The notes: a model not told the origin generated them from the sequence alone. A stretch of 64,000 nucleotides of DNA from JAMZMI01 sp963848175 (GCA_963848175.1 CAWKCO010000012.1:558001-622000); one strand, 5' to 3'; shown: positions 26,239-34,017, counted from the stretch's first letter. Made by a program: numbers and translations.

Positions 26239-27289
26239 GACTGTCCGTAATTAATACCAAGTTGTTTCAAGAGCAGCAATCATTAGCCGATCTGATAGTT
26301 TGTCCCCAAAATATCTCCTATTGAATTTGTAGCAGAATTCATCCAGATAGTTTTGGATGTATTGCTGATCTATCGCATTATGATGAACACCTAACATTAC
26401 TTTCTTAGCGTTACTGATAGTTCTGTTCACCCAAGGGAATATTTTGGCTGATTTTGATTTGTTAGGCTCGATAACCACATGATGATGGGCTATTTTATCC
26501 TTCAATTTGGAATAGCCTCGGTATCCATCGGTGGTTATATGAGCCGTTTCTTTTACAGATGCTTCTACTGCTTTATTAATGCTCGCAGACTTCAAATCTT
26601 CCATTACCACCATTTTAAGATGACCAACTTTTCTATTAGGCTTGCCTTTCTTGGGTGCTCTTATACTTGGCTCAGACTCTACCATAACCAATACTTTTGC
26701 TTGTTTCTGGCTTCCTCTACCCCTTTTAGTCTCTTCTGGCTTTTGTGATTCGTCTCCTTCCTGTTGATCGCCTTCCAGCTTTTGATGGGTACTTTCAAAA
26801 AAACCTTCATCAAATTCTAGATAGCCATCCAATTGATATTTACTATCTCTTTTGCTCATCACTCTACGTATCTTATGCATCATCAACCAAATAGGCTCAT
26901 AACGCTTATGACCTAACATTCTTTGCATTTCTAAAGCTGAAAAGCTCTTTTTCGATAGCGTCATTAACTCTATACAAAGCATCCAATAATAGAAAGGTAA
27001 ATTGCTGTGTTCCATAACAGTGCCTGAACGTAAGCTTTGACGACTGCCACATTTCTTACATTGGAATTTCAAATCCGTCTTGCGGAAATAGTGCTCATTA
27101 TGTTCACACTTCCTACAGAAAACTCCTAGTTCTAGTCGTTTCTGTTTGAAGCCTTCAATGCATGAAGATTCATCTGGGTATTTCTTGAAAAACTCATGTA
27201 AATTCATACCAATAACCTTTTTGATCCTTATACAAGTTAGCGATTTTTAGGGGTTGGTTCTAATTACGGATAGTCATATTTTCTTTTAT
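26225..27289 (-). mobile_element. IS1595-family insertion sequence with target-site duplication
   Basis: The element spans 26239-27275 (1,037 bp). Its ends are imperfect inverted repeats GACTGTCCGTAATTA (26239-26253) and TAATTACGGATAGTC (27261-27275), one mismatch in 15. Both sides carry the identical 14-bp ATATTTTCTTTTAT (26225-26238 and 27276-27289), read as the target duplication. IS1595 elements usually make 8-bp duplications, so 14 bp is longer than expected. The single transposase gene runs right to left. The host gene resumes in frame if the element and one repeat copy are removed. Confidence 0.88.
26251..27207 (-). CDS. IS1595-family (ISXO2-like) transposase
   Basis: This 318-residue transposase has an N-terminal zinc ribbon (CRKCEHNEHYFRK...CKKCGSRQSLRSGTVM) and a Leu/Met-rich helical linker. 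The catalytic core carries D in YLEFDEGFF and D in HITTDGYRGY. The third acidic position appears replaced by Asn in FPWVNRTISNAKKV, as in the DDN-type branch of the family. A charged Q/E/K-rich insert lies at ~residues 145-190. The gene is intact, so the element may still be active. Its stop lies 12 bp inside the left end. Confidence 0.93.
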   Translation of the reverse strand: MNLHEFFKKYPDESSCIEGFKQKRLELGVFCRKCEHNEHYFRKTDLKFQCKKCGSRQSLRSGTVMEHSNLPFYYWMLCIELMTLSKKSFSALEMQRMLGHKRYEPIWLMMHKIRRVMSKRDSKYQLDGYLEFDEGFFESTHQKLEGDQQEGDESQKPEETKRGRGSQKQAKVLVMVESEPSIRAPKKGKPNRKVGHLKMVVMEDLKSASINKAVEASVKETAHITTDGYRGYSKLKDKIAHHHVVIEPNKSKSAKIFPWVNRTISNAKKVMLGVHHNAIDQQYIQNYLDEFCYKFNRRYFGDKLSDRLMIAALETTWY

Positions 27290-27721
27290 ACGGTTATAAG
27301 TGTTAATACTTGTGGAATACCCAGGGTCATAACACTTGACAATTGATGATAATGATTTCCCATCAACTGTAAACCCACTAAATGGATTTGCCCCCTTCTT
27401 GGCTTGATTTTGGTTACTATCCTGAAGATTATGGACATAAATTCCAAAAACGCCTTTACCAGACTCCCATGAATTTTTTATTTCATAGTCAATCCATTTT
27501 CGTCCTGCGGTATTTTCTCCAACGAAAACTGCCAAGCATGATTTACCAACCATATTATCATCAATCCATTTTTTTATAGCTTTTTCTCCACCATTGGTGA
27601 CTTCTTCCCATTTATTAGATGTTACAACACCATTTCCCTCAATCTTGCCCATACTTCTAATTTGTGATGCTCTCCAATTGTCAGGTATGTAATGAAAACT
27701 TGTAAATATTTTTCTTGTCAT
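27260..27721 (-). CDS. thsB: TIR-like protein, ThsB-type (second copy; C-terminus altered by IS)
   Basis: This 153-residue TIR-like (MTH538/DUF1863 type) protein begins MTRKIFTSFHYIPDNWRASQIR, which is typical of Thoeris ThsB. The core CLAVFVGENTAGRKWIDYEIKNSWESGKGVFGIYVHNL contains the conserved WxxxEI; Glu80 is the likely catalytic acid. ThsB senses phage and makes a cyclic ADP-ribose isomer that activates ThsA. The last residues (MTIRN) come from the insertion sequence and replace 15 native residues found at 26179-26238. The enzyme core is complete, so activity is possible but uncertain. It starts 1 bp after the thsA stop. Confidence 0.85.
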   Translation of the reverse strand: MTRKIFTSFHYIPDNWRASQIRSMGKIEGNGVVTSNKWEEVTNGGEKAIKKWIDDNMVGKSCLAVFVGENTAGRKWIDYEIKNSWESGKGVFGIYVHNLQDSNQNQAKKGANPFSGFTVDGKSLSSIVKCYDPGYSTSINTYNRIKENMTIRN

Positions 27722-27722
27722 A

Positions 27723-29174
27723 CTATTTCTTATTTAAGGTTTCAATAATTTGAATTACCGATTTGATTACTTCTTCCGAATTCATTTCGGTTTGAAGCTT
27801 TTTTAATTCTTCGTATATTTCGACATCATCCCCATATATATCGTGATATTTAGCTATGACATTCTCCCATAATTCTTTCGCCATATAACCTGTCGACCCA
27901 ATTGGTACTGGAAGACAGCCTTGACTTAATGCTATATTGAACTCCTTTTCCAATCCATCTGCTTTTAGCAATTCCCCAGTATCTCGATGTAATTTGTTTC
28001 CAAAAACAAATACCGCGATCCCTGTTAAAGAGATCATTCTTTCTCTGTAGTCATGCCAAAGATTTTCGATAGACTTTTCTCCCGTTGCAAATTGAGGAAA
28101 TGGTTTGAGCACCAATTGGTCTTCTGAGTACTTTTTAGGATTTGAATAAATACGTTCCAACGCACCATTAATAACAGCACTTCCAATACCCCATCCAAAA
28201 CCATTAACAACTTGATAATTTTTTGAGATAATTTTGGAAGAAAGGTTGTGTACCAGTTTCATAGCCCTTTCTCTTCCCCATTCTCCATATTCTTCAGCAC
28301 TGCCCGAAATAAAGACAGAATTACGTTTGTATCTAGTTTCGATTTCTTTCAGAATAAAGGTTATATCATCATACTCATCTACCATAAGAGCATTGATACT
28401 GAACCTTTTTAAATCCTCTATCATAAAGAATTGTTTCTTCTTTTGGTATTCAAACTCTGCTTGAGTCTGACATCCTTTATCGCCAAGTTTAACTTGTCTG
28501 ATTATACAATAATGATGATTGCCTTCAGATTTGAAATGAGTTCTAATTCTGCTGAGAACATAGTCAAGATTTGGATCAGAAAAACTAAAGCCCAAGAATA
28601 AAAAGGTTTTAGTTACAAGGTCGCCGCTTAATGCTGTAATGAAGGGCAAATGGGTTATATAGTACGTTTCATACTGATCCTTAGTAATTATTGCCTCAGT
28701 TGAATTAAAAGCATCTCCATGCATTTTATAAACTACAGCGTCTCTTTTAAGTCTAGTGTTTGATAAATGATTTACCTGATGTTTAACATCTGATATTTTG
28801 TTAATACTATTGAGTGTATCTTCAATGAGAGTGTCATAATTGGTTGTCCAATATGTGGAAATAGGAAGTCTTGCCAATATTCGGTGATTCTCAGTAGGTT
28901 CAGCGTCCTCCGTAAATTCCTCAACAATCTTCTTATTTATTTTGCTTTTCGATCTATTCTTATTGACATGATATTGTGCCAATGTTATTAAGTCTGATTC
29001 TTTATCAATGTCCAACTCAAGTTCATCTGCAATTTCCTTCAATAGTTCCTTCCAATTTACGAACCCAGCTCCTACAGATAGTCCTGCACCAGCAAATATT
29101 GCAACATTATTACTCTTCATTCTTTTGATAAAGTCATTAATAAATAATTCAATTTCTGTTGTGATTTTCATCAT
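27723..29174 (-). CDS. thsA: Thoeris effector ThsA (SIR2-SLOG NADase)
   Basis: This 483-residue protein has an N-terminal SIR2-like NADase domain (residues ~20-270) and a C-terminal SLOG domain (~285-475). The Rossmann start is FAGAGLSVGAGF. Asn112 (TTNYDTL) and His152 (YKMHGD) fall at the same positions as the catalytic pair of Bacillus cereus ThsA (N112, H152). The SLOG part starts VFISGSAEEYG and includes NGFGWGIGSAVINGAL, the expected ligand pocket for cyclic ADP-ribose signals. On activation such proteins degrade NAD and stop phage spread by cell death. Length is close to the known ~476 residues. It is followed directly by a thsB-like gene and preceded by an Nmad2-like gene at 38 bp, all on one strand. 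Confidence 0.93.
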   Translation of the reverse strand: MMKITTEIELFINDFIKRMKSNNVAIFAGAGLSVGAGFVNWKELLKEIADELELDIDKESDLITLAQYHVNKNRSKSKINKKIVEEFTEDAEPTENHRILARLPISTYWTTNYDTLIEDTLNSINKISDVKHQVNHLSNTRLKRDAVVYKMHGDAFNSTEAIITKDQYETYYITHLPFITALSGDLVTKTFLFLGFSFSDPNLDYVLSRIRTHFKSEGNHHYCIIRQVKLGDKGCQTQAEFEYQKKKQFFMIEDLKRFSINALMVDEYDDITFILKEIETRYKRNSVFISGSAEEYGEWGRERAMKLVHNLSSKIISKNYQVVNGFGWGIGSAVINGALERIYSNPKKYSEDQLVLKPFPQFATGEKSIENLWHDYRERMISLTGIAVFVFGNKLHRDTGELLKADGLEKEFNIALSQGCLPVPIGSTGYMAKELWENVIAKYHDIYGDDVEIYEELKKLQTEMNSEEVIKSVIQIIETLNKK

Positions 29175-29212
29175 TCAAGTTTTAAAATCCAAAGTCTTCT
29201 TATTGATTAATG

Positions 29213-29842
29213 CTAAAATTGTAGGGCAGTTTGATGGTGTTCATCTTCATGTTCGCACCAATTAATCGGATCTCCATTAATACCTTTTCCTTCAATATTC
29301 GCAATTAGCCAATCAATGAAGTCAGATCCAGATTCATGTAATTCCTTGTATTTCATTCCTGGGCCAGCTTTGCAGAAATTTGAAAATTCTTCTGGAATGA
29401 TTAAAGAGTTATTCCCCAGATAGTAAAAATCTCTTGAGATTAGTACTGAATCAGCGCTCGTGTCAATTTTGATATGCTTTTCTTTATTGACTTTAGAGTG
29501 TGCGGATGGTGCTTGTATCCAATGATTCGTATTCGGGTCTTTATGATAAAAATTATCTCCATAAATCTGAACTAAACTACCATTTAGTTGAGGTCGTTTA
29601 TAATGGAAACGAGGGTCATTCCAATATTGATTGAAAGTCATTATTTCTTCGACTCTCATTGCATAAATCAAATGATTTATTCGATTCTTTTTTTTACTTC
29701 CAGTGCCTATCACCCAATCTCCTAAATGTAAATTCCGATTACCTCTTATAGCTGGTTTACAGACAGCCAAGGTACAATAGCCTCCAAAAGGATTTGGAGC
29801 AAGTCCATAATCATGTTCTATTACATAAGAGAAATAATTCAT
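29213..29842 (-). CDS. Nucleotide-modification-associated domain 2 (Nmad2)-like protein
   Basis: This 209-residue protein begins YFSYVIEHDYGLAPNPFGGYCTLAVCKPAIRGNRNLHLGDWVIGTGS, the signature block of Nmad2. That domain was described by genomic context with DNA base-modification enzymes; its biochemical role is unknown. Downstream segments include MRVEEIMTFNQYWNDPRF and SRDFYYLGNNSLIIPEEF. A FCKAGPGMKY motif near the end resembles the FVKAGPGALDG motif of the gene at 30323, perhaps by chance. It overlaps the upstream TIR-like gene by one base and precedes thsA by 38 bp, so it is part of the same operon. The family call is from memory of the signature. Confidence 0.75.
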   Translation of the reverse strand: MNYFSYVIEHDYGLAPNPFGGYCTLAVCKPAIRGNRNLHLGDWVIGTGSKKKNRINHLIYAMRVEEIMTFNQYWNDPRFHYKRPQLNGSLVQIYGDNFYHKDPNTNHWIQAPSAHSKVNKEKHIKIDTSADSVLISRDFYYLGNNSLIIPEEFSNFCKAGPGMKYKELHESGSDFIDWLIANIEGKGINGDPINWCEHEDEHHQTALQF

Positions 29843-30330
29843 TAGCAGTTGATCGTTGCTACTGTATACATTGGAGACTTTGTACCTCCTGATGGGTTTT
29901 CAATGGGCGTGTCTTTTCCGTTAATGATGTCAATTAATTTATCAAGTGAGTTCCAGCCAATAGTAGCTCCACCGTATTTCTTAAAGGCTGGTGGTAACTC
30001 AGCCTCATCATTATTTCCATGAGTATAGATTCCAACTATTTTCTTACCTTGTTTATGAGCCATTTCAATTTCATCATTCACCCATTTTCTTGAGTGAGTG
30101 TTCTCTCCAATAAGACAAATTAACGAACCGGACCAACTTATTTGCCTTCTTAAAAACCTTCTTATCACTTCATCGCTTGGTTTTCTTGTTTCTTTATGTT
30201 TAGTACTGTCAACAGAATAGTTTCGAATACTATAACCTTTTTCTGCAAAACGTTCTTTCAACCGCTGAACCTTGTCATCGTCTTTGCCATGATGGCTTAT
30301 AAACACGTGGTTTGATTTTGACTTACCCAT
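29842..30330 (-). CDS. TIR-like protein (first copy in the operon)
   Basis: This 162-residue TIR-like (MTH538/DUF1863-type) protein begins NHVFISHHGKDDDKVQRLKERF. The central SLICLIGENTHSRKWVNDEIEMAHKQGKKIVGIYTHG carries the conserved WxxxEI; Glu87 is the likely catalytic acid. The GENT-RKW-EI block is shared with the ThsB-like protein at 27260, but the N-termini differ. The C-terminal part (PAFKKYGGATIGWNSLDKLIDIING) is typical of this TIR branch. It overlaps the preceding gene by 8 bp and the following gene by 1 bp. It may be an additional signal-making sensor for ThsA. Confidence 0.88.
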   Translation of the reverse strand: MGKSKSNHVFISHHGKDDDKVQRLKERFAEKGYSIRNYSVDSTKHKETRKPSDEVIRRFLRRQISWSGSLICLIGENTHSRKWVNDEIEMAHKQGKKIVGIYTHGNNDEAELPPAFKKYGGATIGWNSLDKLIDIINGKDTPIENPSGGTKSPMYTVATINC

Positions 30331-31330
30331 TTTTATTCATTTTATGGTTTATTCCCCATTTTGGAGGATAAAAATATTCAATTGCATTTAGTGAGGGGGT
30401 TTTGAATTTTTGCTTTATTCTCTTTCTGTCTGATCTACCGGCAACTTCTGGATGTGCTACTCTAGAGTATTTATCAACTTCACAGAACAAATTTTGGCAA
30501 TCAATTAACTGCAAGTCTCGACCCCATAAGTTTTTAAATTTCAACTCGAGTCTTTCAAATTCCTTTTCTTGCCTATCACACATAAGTTTTATTATGTCCT
30601 CTTCTGTATAGTCCCCCAAGTCAGAAAAGCACTTCCTTATTCCATCTAAAGCTCCTGGGCCAGCTTTGACAAATTCCATTTCTGAAAATGATGTCAATTC
30701 TGAGTAATTGATATCAATTGTGTATTGGTATGCTAGGAAGCTGCCAATCGTCGGGTACTTAATAAGTTCGTCATAGAGTTGCTTCATATTGTCCATCCTA
30801 ACAACTCGTTCATGTAAGCCATCATTGATCATTTTCTCAATTAGTTGAAGGTGATTTTGATGCTTATAATCATAGTTAAAACTACTCTTTCCAGAAGCCA
30901 TTATATAGGCTCCAGAATAGATTGGACGTCTCAACTTTATTTTTTGAAGGGCATCATCATATTCTTTAAATGAGTAATCTTGATATCTTATTTCACCTAC
31001 ATATTTTTCCAAACTATTCCATGTTTCTATCTTATTAAAAATTTTAAATAGTAAGATTCTAAAAAACAATTCAATTGGATTTGAATCACGGTTATAAATT
31101 ATTTCCTTAATCAAAAACTGACTAACCCTATCAGAAGCTCGAAATGCGTTTGTGAATTTGAATAACCTTAAAATATTGTCATCAGTCCATGGAGGAATTG
31201 ATTCGTTATTTCTTTTGAAGAAAATGTTCTGCCGCTCGAATGCAAATTTCCAATAGGTATCATATATTAGAGATTCAGTAGGTAGCTTTTTCTTTGAGTT
31301 TATAGTGATCATATTGAACAAAGGAAACAT
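30323..31330 (-). CDS. Putative DNA-base hypermodification protein (HMUDK/aGPT-PPlase-like)
   Basis: This 335-residue, largely helical protein carries the block YDTYWKFAFERQNIFFKR...PPWTDDNILRLFKFTNAFRASDRVSQFLIKEIIY. I associate it with the helical family of 5-hydroxymethyluracil DNA kinases and alpha-glutamyl/putrescinyl thymine pyrophosphorylases. Other conserved-looking motifs are RRPIYSGAYIMAS, TIGSFLAYQYTIDINYS and EFVKAGPGALDGIRKCF. In phages such proteins help build hypermodified thymines; bacterial stand-alone homologues are uncharacterised. It starts 7 bp after the MazG-like gene and overlaps the TIR-like gene by 8 bp. No P-loop is obvious, so kinase activity cannot be claimed. Confidence 0.72.
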   Translation of the reverse strand: MFPLFNMITINSKKKLPTESLIYDTYWKFAFERQNIFFKRNNESIPPWTDDNILRLFKFTNAFRASDRVSQFLIKEIIYNRDSNPIELFFRILLFKIFNKIETWNSLEKYVGEIRYQDYSFKEYDDALQKIKLRRPIYSGAYIMASGKSSFNYDYKHQNHLQLIEKMINDGLHERVVRMDNMKQLYDELIKYPTIGSFLAYQYTIDINYSELTSFSEMEFVKAGPGALDGIRKCFSDLGDYTEEDIIKLMCDRQEKEFERLELKFKNLWGRDLQLIDCQNLFCEVDKYSRVAHPEVAGRSDRKRIKQKFKTPSLNAIEYFYPPKWGINHKMNKNG

Positions 31331-31337
31331 TTAACTA

Positions 31338-32222
31338 TTACTTTTTACCAATATAGATTAGTTCCCTGTTCTTTAAACTTACTAAGACTCTACCTCCATT
31401 ATTTTGTTGGAGCTGATTAAATACTTTATAAGAATTTATGATTGCTACTTCCCATTGTTTGGCTGAACAATCACGGACTTCAATCTTACTAACTAATTGT
31501 TTTACCATTTTTAAAATATCAGTATCAACGCTTTTACTGTACATAAGTAAGTGATGATTCTGGGCATGGTTGTAAATAAAAAGTGAAACAAGTTCTTCCG
31601 TTATTTGAGCTCTTGCTCCGTCTTCATTTTCGTCAATAATTCTCTCACTTTTTCTTTTACGCTTCATGAGCTTTCTAATGACTGGAGACCAACCCAAATA
31701 TGCCAAGTACCCATAATGGAAAATATCATGAAATCTATACCCATCATCTTCGTATGAATTATCAGTAAGAGGATCACCAAGTAGTTCTCCGTCTCTTTTA
31801 TCAATGATCTTAACCATCTTTTTACCTTCTTTTTCGACCGGTTTGAACTCGACTTCAAACTCTTCTGGAAATCTTTCATTTTCAGGATATTGATCGTCGT
31901 AGTTCTTAAAAAGTGCAGGATCATCTTCATGAAACCTATCATTAGTCTTTGCCAGATTTGAGGATGCTACTTCTTCTAAATCAATACCATTTTGAGTTGC
32001 AATTGCTGAAATATACCAAAGCACATCACCTAGCTCTTCTATAAGTTTGGGTTTGAAATTTGTGTAAGAATCACCATCACGAATACTTTTTTTAAGCTCG
32101 GTGAGAACCGAGCCAGCCTCTCCAACTATTCCAAGAAATGGAATTACTTTGTTAAGTTTATCATCTAAATGATACTTCTGAATTGTTGATTTTGCTTCTT
32201 CTTGATATTTTTTGAATTCCAT
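31338..32222 (-). CDS. MazG-like nucleotide pyrophosphohydrolase, two-domain
   Basis: The N-terminal ~110 residues are an all-alpha NTP pyrophosphohydrolase with the MazG metal pattern: GEAGSVLTELKK then LIEELGDVLWYISAIA (ExxE / ExxD). The C-terminal half contains DDGYRFHDIFHYGYLAYLGWSPVIRKLMKRKRKS...EDGARAQITEELVSLFIYNHA, a conserved extension of a subgroup of these enzymes with further acidic and His residues. Such enzymes clear unusual or excess (d)NTPs. As first gene of the operon, immediately upstream of a base-modification protein, it may process a modified nucleotide. The start ATG directly follows a 6-bp hairpin. Confidence 0.85.
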   Translation of the reverse strand: MEFKKYQEEAKSTIQKYHLDDKLNKVIPFLGIVGEAGSVLTELKKSIRDGDSYTNFKPKLIEELGDVLWYISAIATQNGIDLEEVASSNLAKTNDRFHEDDPALFKNYDDQYPENERFPEEFEVEFKPVEKEGKKMVKIIDKRDGELLGDPLTDNSYEDDGYRFHDIFHYGYLAYLGWSPVIRKLMKRKRKSERIIDENEDGARAQITEELVSLFIYNHAQNHHLLMYSKSVDTDILKMVKQLVSKIEVRDCSAKQWEVAIINSYKVFNQLQQNNGGRVLVSLKNRELIYIGKK

Positions 32223-32293
32223 GCGGATGAATTTAGAATCCGCGTAAAATAAACTAAAAAGAGTGTTTGAAAAATACCCACTTTATGGTATTT
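32223..32293 (-). promoter_or_regulatory. Hairpin and palindrome upstream of the defence operon
   Basis: GCGGAT (32223-32228) and ATCCGC (32238-32243) form a 6-bp stem with a 9-nt loop whose end touches the MazG-like start codon. A second inverted repeat, AAATACC (32272-32278) / GGTATTT (32287-32293), lies ~50 bp upstream. No consensus -7/-33 pair is evident. Either repeat could be an operator or a translation-control hairpin. Confidence 0.5.
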
Positions 32294-32319
32294 ATTAAAT
32301 GACGGTGTTGATATTTGAA

Positions 32320-32356
32320 GATAAACTTATCCTACTGAGCTACTTCGTGCAATCCA
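32320..32356 (-). other. tRNA-like fragment between truA and the defence operon
   Basis: The minus strand reads GTAGCTCAGTAGGATAAG within this stretch, very like the D-arm of a bacterial tRNA. No matching anticodon arm, T-arm or acceptor pairing can be drawn, so it is at best a remnant, possibly left by island integration. Confidence 0.3.
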
Positions 32357-32398
32357 TTCATTGTAAAATACTATTTACACTTTTTGCAGCTGATGACA

Positions 32399-33193
32399 CT
32401 ACTCCAACCCTACTTTCAGCATCGTAATCAAAGGATGGGCATTGCTCAATTTCAAAAATGGGTATGCCACCCCACTGAGAAAAAGCCCATTCGGAAGTGC
32501 TGGGCTTTTCTTTTTCGAATCCCTTTCTTGTTTTAAAATCTCTTCAAACTCAGATAATGTCAATTGACCACTTCCTACTTCCAGTAGATAGAATACACAA
32601 ATCCTAACCATCCCTCGAAGAAAGCGATTGCCCGTAATCGTGAACCGCAACCGCCCCAGTTCTTGATTGACGAACAGTTCGCAGTTGCTGATCTGACACA
32701 AAGTGTTATCGTAAGAATCTGGCTTCTTGCAAACCGCCTTAAAGTCCTTCGTAGCTCCGATCAATGCGGTGGCCTTGCTCATGAGATCAAAGTCCAACTC
32801 CAAATTATCGTAATAGGAACTATAGCGAATGAGAACCGGGTCTTTCTTCCAATGAATAAAATAATCGTAGGTACGTTCCACAGCATCATACCGGCAGTGT
32901 TGATTATCTGCCACTTCAATGATTTCAAAAACCGCAATGTCATCAGGTAAGTTTTTGTTCAATCGGAATTTCAAATCGAATTCAGGCTTTCGATCAAGCT
33001 CGATTTGAACGACATATTGACTTGCATGAACACCCGCATCGGTACGTCCACAGCCATTGGCGGTCACCTTTTCCTTCAAGATCATATTGAGCGCTAGCTC
33101 TATGACTTCCTGAATCGTGTTTGAAGTTCCCTTTTGCCTCTGCCAACCGCTGTAGTTGCCGCCATCGTATCCAATATGTAAAAAATATCGCAT
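32399..33193 (-). CDS. truA: tRNA pseudouridine(38-40) synthase TruA
   Basis: TruA isomerises uridines 38-40 in the tRNA anticodon arm. The 264-residue protein has the start RYFLHIGYDGGNYSGWQRQ and the catalytic-Asp motif GCGRTDAGVHASQYVVQIEL. It also has the C-terminal RFTITGNRFLRGMVRICVFYLLEVG. It is intact, of normal length, and marks the right flank of the accessory operon. Confidence 0.96.
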   Translation of the reverse strand: MRYFLHIGYDGGNYSGWQRQKGTSNTIQEVIELALNMILKEKVTANGCGRTDAGVHASQYVVQIELDRKPEFDLKFRLNKNLPDDIAVFEIIEVADNQHCRYDAVERTYDYFIHWKKDPVLIRYSSYYDNLELDFDLMSKATALIGATKDFKAVCKKPDSYDNTLCQISNCELFVNQELGRLRFTITGNRFLRGMVRICVFYLLEVGSGQLTLSEFEEILKQERDSKKKSPALPNGLFLSGVAYPFLKLSNAHPLITMLKVGLE

Positions 33194-33292
33194 CAGTGAT
33201 TCTGAATTAAAAGAATGCTAGTCGTGATCAATATGACAGGGCAATTTAGGAGATTAAGAAATGTTGCTAGCTGGGTTCTCGACTGGGTTTCT

Positions 33293-33380
33293 CCACCTGA
33301 TTCTCTCCACCCCCTAGCCGGGCGCCCCTTCGCCCCCGCTAGCGGGGGACAGCTGCTCGTAAGTTCAATTCCTAAATTAT
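33293..33380. repeat. Dispersed palindromic element (CCCCCTAGC type)
   Basis: CCACCCCCTAGCCGGGCG...CCCGCTAGCGGGGGACAGCTGCTCGTAAGTTCAATT forms a G/C-rich inverted repeat in an otherwise A/T-rich gap. Related copies lie at 47896-47945 (CCACCCCCTAGCCCGCGCTAGGGGTGG...CGAAAGTTCAATT) and, partly, at 40382-40397 (GCTAGCGGGGGCAGGTT). Confidence 0.65.
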
Positions 33381-33425
33381 ATCATTCCAACTAGCCGAGG
33401 AAATCTTCTTATTGATCAATCACTT

Positions 33426-33644
33426 TCATCTATCACCCTTTTTGATAAAACCTATAGATGATGTGATAAATGAAAAAATAAAATAAAGCGGACCCGCTAG
33501 AGCAAGTAAATACTTTGAGTTGGACTCAGTATTATAATTATAATAGAGCAAGCTCATAAATGAAAAATATAGCAGCAAAGTAGCGGTAAAAATGATCGAT
33601 TTGTGATTTACAATAAAATGTTTGAGCCTTTCGTATGCGTTCAT
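33426..33644 (-). CDS. Small two-helix membrane protein
   Basis: This 72-residue frame begins MNAYERLKHFIVNHKSIIF and has two clear hydrophobic segments (FTATLLLYFSFMSLLYY and YLLALAGPLYFIFSFITSSIGF) ending in KKGDR. Hydrophobicity and basic ends look like a real small inner-membrane protein. No homologue is recognised. It stands alone between truA and the alpha-2-macroglobulin gene. Confidence 0.45.
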   Translation of the reverse strand: MNAYERLKHFIVNHKSIIFTATLLLYFSFMSLLYYNYNTESNSKYLLALAGPLYFIFSFITSSIGFIKKGDR

Positions 33645-33783
33645 ACCAATTTCGTTTAAATGATAAATGATGCAGGCTCTTAATTTGCATTAGGCGTTTT
33701 AAGTAATGTTTTGACTGAACAATTACTTAATAGCCATAAGCGAATATAGTATCCATATTTACTTAATCCATGTCTGCTTCGAT

Positions 33784-33975
33784 CAGTTACTGAACTTCCA
33801 AGATGAAAAGCCTATACATGATAATGATCTTCCTTTTCATGGAAGAAAAGACAGCAAATTGCTGATCTAGGATATTTAAAGATGGACTGAAGTTTATATT
33901 AGACAATTAACAAAAGAGGGTAAATTAATTCATGATCACCTCACAAACATTGACGCCAAAAAGATGATTCCATAA
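33784..33975 (+). pseudogene. Possible gene remnant with in-frame stops
   Basis: In one plus-strand frame the sequence reads QLLNFQDEKPIHDNDLPFHGRKDSKLLI, stop, DI, stop, then RWTEVYIRQLTKEGKLIHDHLTNIDAKKMIP and a stop. The composition is protein-like but no start is present. It may be the eroded end of a gene. The rest of 33645-34017 shows nothing I can support. Confidence 0.25.
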
Positions 33976-34017
33976 CCTAACTATGGCTTTGTTACGTACG
34001 GGTCAATCTTTCATATC

